Assembly: GCF_900086655.1 (NCBI RefSeq)
Contig: NZ_LT575476.1
Coordinates: forward strand, 2,329,869 to 2,393,868
Reading direction: 5' to 3'
Source of the DNA: Paenibacillus tuaregi
GTDB taxonomy: Bacteria; Bacillota; Bacilli; Paenibacillales; Paenibacillaceae
Length of the DNA stretch: 64,000 bases
Shown here: positions 17,326 to 25,234 of the stretch, one piece after another
Layout: every line of letters begins with the position of its first letter
Numbering within the stretch: the first letter of the stretch is position 1
Translations under genes and position numbers: made by a program
Notes under the pieces: model-generated
Databases searched by the model: none
What the model was told of the DNA's origin: nothing
The model's input: only the letters and a program-made list of their open reading frames with translations

Positions 17326-17501
17326 GTTGGATATTATGCCCTTTTTGCAAAAAATAAATCACAGTTGTAAATTCGAGACGATACAATACTTGAAAACTTC
17401 CCGTGGTTTTGCCCAAAGTGTAAACAGGAAACCCTAATCAATGTACAACAATTAAATGTGTCAGTATCAAAGAGCCAGACGCAAAGACGCAGAGCCGATA
17501 A
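17316..17501 (+). pseudogene. Frameshifted cysteine-rich KTR-family protein gene
   Basis: Three frames together rebuild the short cysteine-rich KTR protein: SWILCPFCKK, then after a shift IRDDTILENFPWFCPKCKQE and TLINVQQLNVSV, then after a second shift SIKEPDAKTQSR and a stop. Two CxxC knuckles are preserved in separate frames. Intact family members are about 55-60 residues. To my knowledge they often accompany resistance genes on Tn916-like and related elements. The strong hairpin terminator beyond the stop is also kept. It cannot make a full-length protein. Confidence 0.7.
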
Positions 17502-17538
17502 TTTGTGAGAACATCACAATTATCGGCTCTTTCCTTCC
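17491..17538 (+). terminator. Strong hairpin terminator at the end of the acquired cassette
   Basis: Stem AGAGCCGATAATT(T)GTGA / TCACAATTATCGGCTCT with one bulged T, then TTTCCTTCC. It overlaps the last codons of the KTR remnant. The 115 bases that follow it, up to 17653, hold nothing I recognise. Confidence 0.8.
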
Positions 17539-17653
17539 GTTTGACGGGTGATTATGATTTTGTTAGAACACCAGCTGTGATAAAAATAAAAACCGCCATT
17601 TTGCAAATCGAATCCACCTATCACGATTAAACCCAGGATAAAGAGCGTTCGAC

Positions 17654-18290
17654 TTAATTAACTGAAGATACAGCCATAATTATGGTTTCTATGGTCTTAC
17701 CTTTCTGGTTTTTAGTGGACACTATTGTGATAGGGACACCGATCATCGTGACTTTGTTATCATTAAGGCTTTCGACCAGTGATCCTGGATATAAAAGTGA
17801 TTTGCACAAATTTTTTTGATACGATTTCAAGCTCTTTTTCAACAGTTTTGTGGTAACCATCTGGTCAATCATTTTCCTAAGTGAATCGATGCTTTCGGGA
17901 CTGTCAGCGGGGAAATAATCATAATTGTCCATCATGAACTCAAAGGATGTATTGGACACGTTACCTTTATGGTTTGTTATAGGTGGCGGCCACATGATTT
18001 GGAGATGTGAAATCTGCCCTGTAAACAGCGGTTTTTTCTCTATATATGTCTAATTCTTTTGTCTTTGCCTTAGCATAATTTGTAATTCCTGCTGAGCCTT
18101 GAACAAACTTGGCAGTTAGAGTATCCGCAAGAGATTGTAAAGTGTCAGACGGCTGTCTTTCCATGCTTTGAACAAGCAAGTTGTCTGCATAACCGGCTTC
18201 GGGGTCAGGATTGATGAAGGATACAGAAGAGTCTGTATTTTGATTCCTTTGATGTAATCATTGGAAACTTTTCCTATATTAGCATATCCT
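17654..18290 (-). pseudogene. Broken gene of unknown family, several frameshifts
   Basis: Two minus-strand open frames (bases 18179-17967 and 17995-17654) read on from each other after a frame change near 17985. A third stretch upstream, ending near 18290, gives GYANIGKVSNDYIKGIKIQ and then shifts into DSSVSFINPDPEAGYADNLL. The joined product would be about 205 residues or more with the flavour of a secreted bacillus protein (many Lys, Ser and Asn), ending ETIIMAVSSVN. I do not recognise the family. No start with a ribosome site was found. With at least two frameshifts it is most likely dead. Confidence 0.5.
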
Positions 18291-18347
18291 CGCTAAATGG
18301 GCGCGATTTTTGTCCACATGCAGCACTTAGATGAGTCATTTAGATTT

Positions 18348-18381
18348 CATGAGAATTTTTATATAAACACATGAGAATTTT
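18348..18381. promoter_or_regulatory. Direct repeat CATGAGAATTTT, candidate YesN-type binding sites
   Basis: Two identical 12-base copies start at 18348 and 18370, 22 bases apart (two helical turns). The second copy ends 3 bases before the mglB -35 box. AraC-type activators typically bind such tandem sites next to -35. The likely protein is the YesN-type regulator encoded at 8362-9996. Repeat seen directly; protein assignment inferred. Confidence 0.6.
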
Positions 18382-18384
18382 AGA

Positions 18385-18426
18385 TTCGCAGAACGCAGGA
18401 TGTCAGGCATAATGAAAGCGTATCCA
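18385..18426 (+). promoter_or_regulatory. mglB promoter with cre (CcpA) box
   Basis: TTCGCA (18385-18390), a 17-base spacer and CATAAT (18408-18413) form the promoter. Bases 18412-18426, ATGAAAGCGTATCCA, fit the cre consensus WTGNAANCGNWNNCW at every position and overlap the end of the -10 and the start site. CcpA binding there would block transcription when glucose is present. The weak -35 agrees with the need for an activator. Confidence 0.65.
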
Positions 18427-18495
18427 GGAGATACACGGGAAAACGAAATGTTAAAGGGTACGACAAGATATTAGACTTGGGAGGTCAAACGAAAT

Positions 18496-19518
18496 ATGAA
18501 AAAACTTAGCATGGTTGTATTGGCAACAACGGTTCTAGGCGCGGCGCTGGCGGGCTGCTCCAGCTCTGGGGGAAGCGGTTCATCAGCGGAGCCGAGTGTA
18601 GGTGTGGCCATCTACAAATTTGACGACACCTTCATGACGGGTGTGCGCAATTCCATTGAGAAGAATGCTAACGGGATCGCCAAGACCGAAATTGTGGACA
18701 GCCAGAATTCACAGCCAACACAGAATGATAAAGTGGACTTATTCCTCACCAAGAGCACCAAAGCCTTAATTATTAACCCGGTTGACCGCACAGCGGCAGG
18801 GGTCATTATTGACAAAGCGAAAGCTAAGGACACTCCGGTGGTATTCCTTAACCGCGAGCCTCTTCCTGAAGACATGAAGAAATGGGAGAAAGTGTATTAT
18901 GTGGGCGCTAAAGCAGAGGAGTCCGGCACTCTGGAAGGCGGGCTGGTTGTAGATTACTGGAAGGCCCATCCGGAAGCGGATAAGAACAAAGACGGCGTGC
19001 TTCAATATGTCATGCTGAAAGGCGAGCAGGGCCACCAGGATGCGGAGCTTCGCACGAAATATTCGATTCAGGCTGTAGAAGAAGCCGGAATCAAGGTTGA
19101 GAAGCTGGCCGAAGACAACGCGAACTGGGACCGTGTAAAAGGCCAAGAGAAAATGGCCGCTTTCCTCGCAGCTCATGGTGACAAGATCGAAGCTGTATTC
19201 GCAAACAACGATGACATGGCGCTTGGGGCAATTGAAGCGCTGAAAGCCGCCGGTTACTTCAAAGGCGACAAGTACGTACCGGTTGTGGGAGTTGACGCAA
19301 CAGCACCTGCACTTCAGGCTCTCGGTGATGGAACACTGCTTGGAACCGTACTGAATGACGCCAACAACCAAGGTAAAGCGGCAATCAAGCTGGCTTCCCT
19401 GCTCGGTCAAGGTAAGGAGATTACCAAAGACAGCGTTGGGTTTGATGTTACAGATAAGCAGTATATCTGGATTCCTTACAAAAAAATCACCAAAGAGAAC
19501 ATGAAAGACGCTCAATAA
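18496..19518 (+). CDS. mglB: Galactose/methyl-galactoside ABC transporter substrate-binding lipoprotein
   Basis: 340 residues. The lipoprotein signal has lipobox LAGC (Cys20), then a low-complexity GGSGSSAE linker and the two-domain binding fold starting VGVAIYKFDDTFM. The calcium loop DKNKDGVLQ followed by LKGEQGHQDAELRT is nearly the same as in the E. coli galactose/glucose-binding protein. Other sugar contacts appear as FLNREPL, NNDDMALG and VGVDATAP. It captures galactose-type sugars outside the membrane for MglA/MglC. It is first gene of the mgl operon, with AGGAGG-like GGGAGG upstream. A hairpin after its stop may set a higher message level than for mglA. Confidence 0.92.
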   Translation: MKKLSMVVLATTVLGAALAGCSSSGGSGSSAEPSVGVAIYKFDDTFMTGVRNSIEKNANGIAKTEIVDSQNSQPTQNDKVDLFLTKSTKALIINPVDRTAAGVIIDKAKAKDTPVVFLNREPLPEDMKKWEKVYYVGAKAEESGTLEGGLVVDYWKAHPEADKNKDGVLQYVMLKGEQGHQDAELRTKYSIQAVEEAGIKVEKLAEDNANWDRVKGQEKMAAFLAAHGDKIEAVFANNDDMALGAIEALKAAGYFKGDKYVPVVGVDATAPALQALGDGTLLGTVLNDANNQGKAAIKLASLLGQGKEITKDSVGFDVTDKQYIWIPYKKITKENMKDAQ

Positions 19519-19552
19519 AACCAGAAGCTTCTCGTTATAAATTGTAGGATCA

Positions 19553-19584
19553 GGGGGCTTTCTGCCAAGATGCAGGGAGCCTCC
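19553..19584 (+). promoter_or_regulatory. mglB-mglA intergenic hairpin
   Basis: A 13-pair stem (GGGGGCTTTCTGC / GCAGGGAGCCTCC, with G-U pairs) lies 34 bases after mglB, followed by GGGATTTT. It is not a clean terminator. Similar hairpins between binding-protein and ATPase genes stabilise the upstream message or partly terminate, giving excess binding protein. Confidence 0.5.
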
Positions 19585-19657
19585 GGGATTTTACGAACTT
19601 ATAGTCGTATACAAGTATACAAATAGGATAGGAAGCGGCAGTAAGGAGGCGAACATA

Positions 19658-21169
19658 GTGGCTGAACATGAATATATGCTCGAGATGAAATCTATCTCCA
19701 AGGAATTTCCCGGCGTCAAAGCGCTGGATCGGGTTACCCTGCAGGTTAGACCAGGTACCGTTCACGCGCTGATGGGCGAGAATGGAGCGGGCAAGTCGAC
19801 GCTGATGAAATGTTTGTTCGGGATTTATAAACCCGATGACGGCGAAATTATCCTGAATGGCAGCAAGGCAGAAATCCATAATTCCAGCGATGCCTTGGCA
19901 CATGGAATCTCAATGATCCACCAGGAGCTTCATCCGGTGCCTTTCCGAAATGTCATGGAGAACATATGGCTGGGCCGTTTTCCAGAGAGAGGGTTCGGAC
20001 CTTTTAAGTTCGTGGATCATGGCAAAATGCACCGTGACACAGAGGAGCTGTTTAAGCAGCTGGATATTGACTTAAAGCCGGATGAGCTGGTCGGTAAGCT
20101 GTCGGTTTCGAAAGTACAGTCTATCGAAATTGCGAAAGCGGTTTCTTTTAACTCGCGAATTATCGTGATGGATGAGCCCACTTCCTCGCTCACAGGAGTT
20201 GAGGTGGAGCACTTGTTCCGGATTATCCGGGATCTTAAGTCCAAAGGGGTATCCATCATTTATATATCTCACAAAATGGAGGAAATTCTGCGGATCTCGG
20301 ACGATGTGACCATCATGCGTGACGGTAAAAAGATCGGCACTTGGCCAGCTTCCGAAATGACCACCGACCTCATTATTTCTAAAATGGTGGGACGTGATCT
20401 GACACACCGTTTTCCTGAGCGGGACAATGTGCCTGGGGAAGTGATTTTGAAGGCTCATGAACTGACATCGCCTGTAGCTAAGTCATTCAAGAAGGTGAGC
20501 TTTGAGCTGAGGAAGGGCGAGATTCTTGGCATAGGCGGGTTGGTCGGAGCTCAGCGGACCGAGCTGATTGAAGCACTGTTCGGTTTGAGAGAGCTTGAAT
20601 CAGGCAGCATTTCTATTCATGGAAAGCCGGTTAAGATCAGATCGCCGAAGGATGCGATGAAATACGGGTTGGCCCTGCTGACAGAGGAGCGTCGTACAAC
20701 GGGAATCTTCCCGGTGCTGTCCGTTCATGAGAACGGAGCGATCGCCAACTTGGACCGGTATGTCACTCCATATATGCTGCTCAATGAGAAGAAGAAGCAA
20801 ACGGAGACCAACAAAATGATTGAGAAGCTCCGTACGAAAACCCCGAACATGAAGGCGCTGATCATGAACTTGTCCGGTGGGAACCAGCAGAAGGTGCTGC
20901 TTGCCCGGTGGCTGCTCACCGAACCGGAAATTCTGCTGCTTGATGAGCCGACACGCGGGATCGATGTGGGAGCGAAGTTTGAGATCTATACGATCATTGC
21001 GGATCTTGCCCGGCAGGGGAAAAGCATCGTGATGATCTCATCCGAGATGCCCGAGCTGCTTGGCATGTCCGACCGGATCATGGTGATGTCCGAAGGCAGG
21101 ATGACGGGGATTGTAGACGGGGAAACAGCCAGCGAGGAAGTCATTATGCGCTTGGCCGCCCAGCATTAG
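19658..21169 (+). CDS. mglA: Galactose/methyl-galactoside ABC transporter, dual ATPase subunit
   Basis: 503 residues with two fused ATPase modules. The first has Walker A GENGAGKST, a non-standard signature LSVSKVQ and Walker B IIVMDEPTSSL. The second lacks a normal Walker A (GGLVGAQRTEL) but has LSGGNQQK and LLLDEPTRGIDVGAK. This split of motifs is normal for MglA/RbsA/XylG proteins. It drives import through MglC. The GTG start is chosen for its AAGGAGG at 8 bases. A further promoter around GTATACAAGTATAC (19607-19620) is possible but unproven. Confidence 0.93.
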   Translation: MAEHEYMLEMKSISKEFPGVKALDRVTLQVRPGTVHALMGENGAGKSTLMKCLFGIYKPDDGEIILNGSKAEIHNSSDALAHGISMIHQELHPVPFRNVMENIWLGRFPERGFGPFKFVDHGKMHRDTEELFKQLDIDLKPDELVGKLSVSKVQSIEIAKAVSFNSRIIVMDEPTSSLTGVEVEHLFRIIRDLKSKGVSIIYISHKMEEILRISDDVTIMRDGKKIGTWPASEMTTDLIISKMVGRDLTHRFPERDNVPGEVILKAHELTSPVAKSFKKVSFELRKGEILGIGGLVGAQRTELIEALFGLRELESGSISIHGKPVKIRSPKDAMKYGLALLTEERRTTGIFPVLSVHENGAIANLDRYVTPYMLLNEKKKQTETNKMIEKLRTKTPNMKALIMNLSGGNQQKVLLARWLLTEPEILLLDEPTRGIDVGAKFEIYTIIADLARQGKSIVMISSEMPELLGMSDRIMVMSEGRMTGIVDGETASEEVIMRLAAQH

Positions 21170-21194
21170 TAGGGAGAGGGAGGAAGCAACGGTT

Positions 21195-22202
21195 ATGAAT
21201 ACAAGAAGAATACAAGACATGATAACTCAAAATGCCATTTATATCGTCCTCGTGGTATTGATTATAGGAATTGCTATTTATGATCCTTCATTTATCGGGA
21301 TTAATGCCCTTCGGGATGTTCTCAACCAGTCCGCGACACGCACGATTATCGCTTTAGGTGTGGCCTTCATACTGATTACAGGAGGAACGGACCTTTCGGC
21401 TGGACGGATGGTCGGCTTAACGGCGGTCATCTCGGCGTCGATGCTCCAGATTCAGGACTACCCGAGAAGATTCTTCCCTGGTTTGGTTGAGCTGCCAGTG
21501 TTTGTTCCTATCCTGCTCGCGATTGCGGTCGGATTCCTGTTCGGAATGATTAACGGCTTGATCGTATCCAAATTCAAGGTCCCCCCATTCATTGCTACAC
21601 TGGGCACCATGGTTATAATTTATGGCGTGAACTCCTTGTATTTCGACATGGACCCGAACCAGTCCCAGCCGATCGGCGGGTTGCGGGCTGACTTCACCCA
21701 ATGGGGTTCGGGAAGCATCGGCTCCGGCCAGTACTCCATTCCTTACATCGTCATTATTGCCATCGTTGTCTCCGTTCTGGTATGGGTGATCTTTAATAAG
21801 ACACGGCTTGGCAAAAACATGTACGCTATTGGCGGCAACGAGCAGGCCGCCAAAGTATCGGGGATCAACGTATCCCGCAACCTGATCTGGATCTATTCCA
21901 TCGCGGGGGCGCTTTACGGTCTTGCTGGTGTGCTTGAAGCCGCCAGAACCGGCGGAGCCACCAATAACTACGGGAACATGTACGAACTGGACGCCATCGC
22001 AGCTTGTGTGGTCGGGGGCGTATCCACGACCGGGGGGATTGGTACCGTTCCGGGAGTACTGACCGGGGTATTGATTTTCACCGTAATCAACTATGGTCTG
22101 ACCTTCATCGGGGTAAGCCCGAACTGGCAGCTCATTATTAAAGGGATTATTATCGTTGCCGCAGTTGCCTTTGATATGCGCAAATATGCAGCCAAAAAAT
22201 AA
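21195..22202 (+). CDS. mglC: Galactose/methyl-galactoside ABC transporter permease
   Basis: 335 residues, mostly hydrophobic, of the BPD_transp_2 family. The conserved FILITGGTDLSAGRMVGL lies near the start, KVPPFIATLGTM in the middle, and GGVSTTGGIGTVPGVLTG in the loop that meets the ATPase. It forms the membrane channel as a dimer. It sits 25 bases after mglA, with GGGAGAGGGAGG upstream, and is followed by a clear terminator that ends the operon. Confidence 0.93.
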   Translation: MNTRRIQDMITQNAIYIVLVVLIIGIAIYDPSFIGINALRDVLNQSATRTIIALGVAFILITGGTDLSAGRMVGLTAVISASMLQIQDYPRRFFPGLVELPVFVPILLAIAVGFLFGMINGLIVSKFKVPPFIATLGTMVIIYGVNSLYFDMDPNQSQPIGGLRADFTQWGSGSIGSGQYSIPYIVIIAIVVSVLVWVIFNKTRLGKNMYAIGGNEQAAKVSGINVSRNLIWIYSIAGALYGLAGVLEAARTGGATNNYGNMYELDAIAACVVGGVSTTGGIGTVPGVLTGVLIFTVINYGLTFIGVSPNWQLIIKGIIIVAAVAFDMRKYAAKK

Positions 22203-22218
22203 CGATAGACAGCATCAG

Positions 22219-22246
22219 CCACGATTCATTATGAATCGTGGTTTTT
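22219..22246 (+). terminator. Terminator of the mglBAC operon
   Basis: Perfect stem CCACGATTCAT / ATGAATCGTGG followed by TTTTTC. Confidence 0.92.
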
Positions 22247-22373
22247 CTACATTTTGGTAATGCAAGGCTTTCCTATCCATGTTAAAATGTTACATAGGCA
22301 CTTGCTGTCTCGGGTGAATTCTTGTTGGCCTGCTGTCAATCAGAAGCTCTGCAATGAAAGGGGGGAATTGATC

Positions 22374-22913
22374 ATGAATAAGATTAACTTTCAAATGCTG
22401 ACTTCACGCATGATCTGTATGTTATTGACCGCCCTAGCCGTTTGTTCTTTGTCCATCACTGCAGGATCGGGGGAAGCATCCGCAGCTGCAGCCAAACTGA
22501 CGGGTAAGCAGGTTCAGCTTGCCGCCGTATATGCCAAGATTCAAGCGGATAATGCGGCGAAGGTGGTTGCCCTCGTTAACAAGGAACGGGCCCACGCCGG
22601 GTTGAAGCCGCTTGTTGTACACGACAAGCTGAGGGGAATGGCGAAGGATAAAGCTGTTGACTTGTATAAGCACAACTACTTCGACCATACTTCACCAACC
22701 TATGGCTCGCCTTTTGACATGATGGACGCTTACAACATCACCTTCCGCTATGCGGGAGAGAACATTGCCAAGGGGCAGCGTTCTGCGGAAGAAGTCGTTA
22801 AGGACTGGATGAACAGTCCAGGTCACCGCAAGAATATTCTTAATGCGCATTACACGATGATCGGGGTCGGTTATTATAACGGACTCTGGGTACAAGAATT
22901 TATCGGAAAATAA
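22374..22913 (+). CDS. Secreted CAP/SCP-domain protein (YkwD-like)
   Basis: 179 residues with a signal peptide (hydrophobic core MICMLLTALAVCSLSIT, cleavage near ASAAAA). The CAP domain then shows VNKERAHAGLKPL, YFDHTSPTYGSPFDMM, AGENIAKGQ and MNSPGHRKNIL. The His/Glu cavity residues of the family are present (HTSP, GENI, GHRK). Such proteins are extracellular; some act at the spore surface or in lipid binding, and the biochemical role is unsettled. The ATG at 22374, behind AAAGGGGGGAATTG, is preferred to the 40-codon-longer frame, whose extra part is not signal-like. Confidence 0.88.
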   Translation: MNKINFQMLTSRMICMLLTALAVCSLSITAGSGEASAAAAKLTGKQVQLAAVYAKIQADNAAKVVALVNKERAHAGLKPLVVHDKLRGMAKDKAVDLYKHNYFDHTSPTYGSPFDMMDAYNITFRYAGENIAKGQRSAEEVVKDWMNSPGHRKNILNAHYTMIGVGYYNGLWVQEFIGK

Positions 22914-22919
22914 TCAGGG

Positions 22920-22951
22920 CACCGCTCTCCACAAGGAGGGCGGTGTTTGAC
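22920..22951 (+). terminator. Terminator after the CAP gene
   Basis: Stem CACCGCTCTCC / GGAGGGCGGTG (one G-U pair) with an ACAA loop, then TTTGACTTTT. Confidence 0.8.
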
Positions 22952-22980
22952 TTTTAGATCAGTCATAGGGAGGTATAGGC

Positions 22981-23070
22981 ATGGTGTGTATTTACCAGGA
23001 GGTTCGGAGTATGCTCGCGAGCGGTAATAGACAGCAAGCGTCCATGTGTGCTGTCTTGATCTCTTGGTAA
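22981..23070 (+). CDS. Possible 29-residue small ORF (doubtful)
   Basis: ATG behind GGGAGG (7-base gap) opens a 29-codon frame, MVCIYQEVRSML..., ending VLISW. A second AGGAGG-preceded ATG lies inside it. There is no homology I recognise and no clear promoter. It is listed only because the ribosome site is unusually good for a stretch between a terminator and a tRNA gene. Confidence 0.2.
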   Translation: MVCIYQEVRSMLASGNRQQASMCAVLISW

Positions 23071-23135
23071 TAACAACTCTGATTGGATGCGGATGTGACA
23101 TCACAAACTTTAGACGTATATGGATATGACATAAC

Positions 23136-23169
23136 AAAAAGAAGCAGCGGAGCCTGTCCGCTGCTTCTT
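23136..23169 (-). terminator. Terminator of the tRNA-Lys gene
   Basis: On the minus strand the stem AAGAAGCAGCGGA / TCCGCTGCTTCTT is followed by TTTTTGTT, 10 bases beyond the tRNA 3' end. Confidence 0.88.
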
Positions 23170-23178
23170 CAGAAAGTA

Positions 23179-23251
23179 TGGGTTATGCAGGGGTCGAACC
23201 TGCGACCTGCCGATTAAGAGTCGGCTGCTCTACCAGCTAAGCTAATAACCC
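23179..23251 (-). tRNA. tRNA-Lys, anticodon CUU
   Basis: Minus-strand reading gives acceptor GGGTTAT pairing with ATAACCC plus discriminator A, a D-arm GCTTAGCTGGTAGAGC, an anticodon stem GCCGA/TCGGC with loop CTCTTAA (anticodon CTT), and a T-arm with GGTTCGACC. The CCA end is not encoded. It has its own promoter and terminator. Confidence 0.95.
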
Positions 23252-23270
23252 GAATTAACTGACAAGGAAC

Positions 23271-23299
23271 ATTGTACTCCGTTCTAATAAATAATGCAA
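23271..23299 (-). promoter_or_regulatory. Promoter of tRNA-Lys
   Basis: Minus strand: TTGCAT (23299-23294), 17 bases, TACAAT (23276-23271). The start site would lie about 13 bases before the mature tRNA end. Confidence 0.75.
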
Positions 23300-23392
23300 G
23301 CAATATTTTGATTTGATTTGCAAATTGTAAATAGAAGTTTTATGTTATTACATAAAAGCCGGGTTTGAGTACTTATGATCAGGAGGTTCAGT

Positions 23393-24205
23393 ATGAAATC
23401 TTCATCCGCGTTATGGAGAACGATAGCTGGTCTGTCCACTGCAGCCACATTGCTTTTGCTCGTTGGATTCGTGTATGCGCTTAAGGATGTCATGGCTCCA
23501 GGCAGCGGAGCCTTGTGGAACCCAGTGCCCAGCGGTGATCTGTCCAAAGCAGCTCCAAAGACCAGCAGCAAGCAGATTAACGTTGCTACGCTTGGGGATT
23601 CTCTTGCGAAGGGCACAGGTGACGATACAGGTCAGGGCTTCGTGCGCAGAACGATAGCCGAGCTGCAGAAGAACCAGAAGCTGCCGGTTAATCTTGTTAA
23701 CAATCTCGGTGTGAACGGAATGACAACAAAAGGGCTTCTGCCCACGTTGGACGAGCCTGGCGTTCAGTACGTGCTTCGGAATGCTAATGTGATCCTGCTG
23801 TCCATTGGGGGCAATGATCTGTTCCAAGGGGCACAGAATGTGTCCAGCGGCAAGCCGCTTCCGACTTATAAGGAACTATCCGCAGAGGTAGACAAGGCTT
23901 CAATCCGGTTAAAGCGCATTGTGGATGCGATCCACCAGATCAATCCAGCCGCACAGCTCGTATATGTGGGATTATACAATCCTTTTAACGATCTCCGGGA
24001 GATGAGGGTGCCTGGGAACCAAGCGGTAACCGAGTGGAACCTTAAAGCGTCTGAAATTGTTAATGCTTATGAGAATGCCAGGGTCGTCTCCACCTTTGAC
24101 CTCTTTGTCGGCAATACCCAAAAATACTTGTCAGACGATCATTTCCATCCGAATGGTGACGGTTATCAGCATATCGCTGAGCGCATTGCTCAAGGAATAG
24201 AGTAA
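23393..24205 (+). CDS. Secreted or membrane-anchored GDSL-type esterase
   Basis: 270 residues. An N-terminal membrane segment (TIAGLSTAATLLLLVGFVYA) acts as signal or anchor. The SGNH hydrolase domain follows: block I ATLGDSLAKGTGD with the nucleophile Ser, block II NLGVNGMTT, block III SIGGNDLF and block V DDHFHPNGDGY with the catalytic Asp and His. These enzymes cleave esters of lipids or cell-wall carbohydrates. The ATG at 23393 follows AGGAGG by 7 bases. The gene is followed 46 bases later by the ABC-2 transporter pair, with no terminator seen between, so it may be co-transcribed. Confidence 0.9.
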   Translation: MKSSSALWRTIAGLSTAATLLLLVGFVYALKDVMAPGSGALWNPVPSGDLSKAAPKTSSKQINVATLGDSLAKGTGDDTGQGFVRRTIAELQKNQKLPVNLVNNLGVNGMTTKGLLPTLDEPGVQYVLRNANVILLSIGGNDLFQGAQNVSSGKPLPTYKELSAEVDKASIRLKRIVDAIHQINPAAQLVYVGLYNPFNDLREMRVPGNQAVTEWNLKASEIVNAYENARVVSTFDLFVGNTQKYLSDDHFHPNGDGYQHIAERIAQGIE

Positions 24206-24250
24206 TACCTGAAGAAGTGATACAAGAAGCCAGGTAAGGAGTGAGGAGAG

Positions 24251-25234
24251 TTGACCCTAATCAGTCAGGAAGACCGAAGTGAACGGGAGATTGTGCTTCA
24301 TGTGGAGCACCTTAGGAAGAGAATCGGTAAAAAGTGGCTGATCGATGATGTTACCTTTGATATCCGGGCCGGGGAAATCTTCGGATTTCTTGGGCCTAAC
24401 GGAGCAGGCAAAACAACGACCATCCGGATGCTGGTGGATCTGATCAAGCCAACCGAAGGGAAGGTAAGGATTTGCGGATATGATGTGAACCGGGACCCTG
24501 AGCGTGCGCTGGCCTACGTCGGCTCCATCGTAGAGAATCCAGAGGTTTACTCGTATTTGACGGGATATGAGAATCTTCAGCATTTTGCGAGAATGCACCC
24601 CGGAGTGGATGACCAGCGAATTCAAGAGGTGGTCGGAATTGTAAGGCTGGATCAGCGAATTCATGACAAGGTCAGAACCTATTCTCTGGGAATGAGACAG
24701 CGGCTGGGGATAGCCCAAGCCCTGCTGGGCAGGCCGAAGCTGCTGATCCTGGATGAGCCGACTAACGGACTTGATCCTAAGGGAATCAAGGAGCTGAGGG
24801 CTTTTGTCAGGGGGCTTGCGGAGGAGGGGATGGCGGTTTTTGTATCCAGCCATCTTCTCAGCGAGATTCAGCTGTTATGTGATCGTGTTGCTATAATTAG
24901 CCGGGGCCGCGTGCTTGCGGTAGGCGGTGTGCAGGAGCTGGTCTCCAACAATGCGAATTATGTGATCTGGCAACTGTCTCCAAGGCCGCTTGGAGTACAG
25001 CTTCTGCTGCAGGAGGGAGTTAAGCTGGTGGACGACCCTCACGCTGTGCTGGATGATACCATTGCTGCCGGTTTGACAGAGGACTCGGTGGTCACCCAGG
25101 TCAGCAGCGAACGGATTTCCACCATCATACCGAGGCTTGTGAGCGCCGGCGTGGAGGTAAAAGATGTTCACAAGATTAATCCAACCCTGGAGCAGCTGTT
25201 CCTGGAGATGACGGAGGGTGAATCGATTGAGTAG
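24251..25234 (+). CDS. ABC transporter ATP-binding protein (bacitracin/lantibiotic-type)
   Basis: 327 residues, one ATPase domain: Walker A GPNGAGKTT, Q-loop around SIVENPEVYS, signature YSLGMRQRLG, Walker B LLILDEPTNGLDP and H-loop VSSHLL. A C-terminal 90-residue extension is typical of the BcrA/DrrA class. It works with the permease encoded next. The start is TTG behind AGGAGTGAGGAG. Its end overlaps the permease gene. Class members give resistance to peptide antibiotics or export polyketides; the substrate here is unknown. Confidence 0.9.
   Translation: MTLISQEDRSEREIVLHVEHLRKRIGKKWLIDDVTFDIRAGEIFGFLGPNGAGKTTTIRMLVDLIKPTEGKVRICGYDVNRDPERALAYVGSIVENPEVYSYLTGYENLQHFARMHPGVDDQRIQEVVGIVRLDQRIHDKVRTYSLGMRQRLGIAQALLGRPKLLILDEPTNGLDPKGIKELRAFVRGLAEEGMAVFVSSHLLSEIQLLCDRVAIISRGRVLAVGGVQELVSNNANYVIWQLSPRPLGVQLLLQEGVKLVDDPHAVLDDTIAAGLTEDSVVTQVSSERISTIIPRLVSAGVEVKDVHKINPTLEQLFLEMTEGESIE

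Noticed and set aside
19658-21169. mglA as a damaged gene because its second Walker A and first signature are abnormal
   Set aside because: This pattern is standard in the MglA/RbsA/XylG family; length and remaining motifs are normal.
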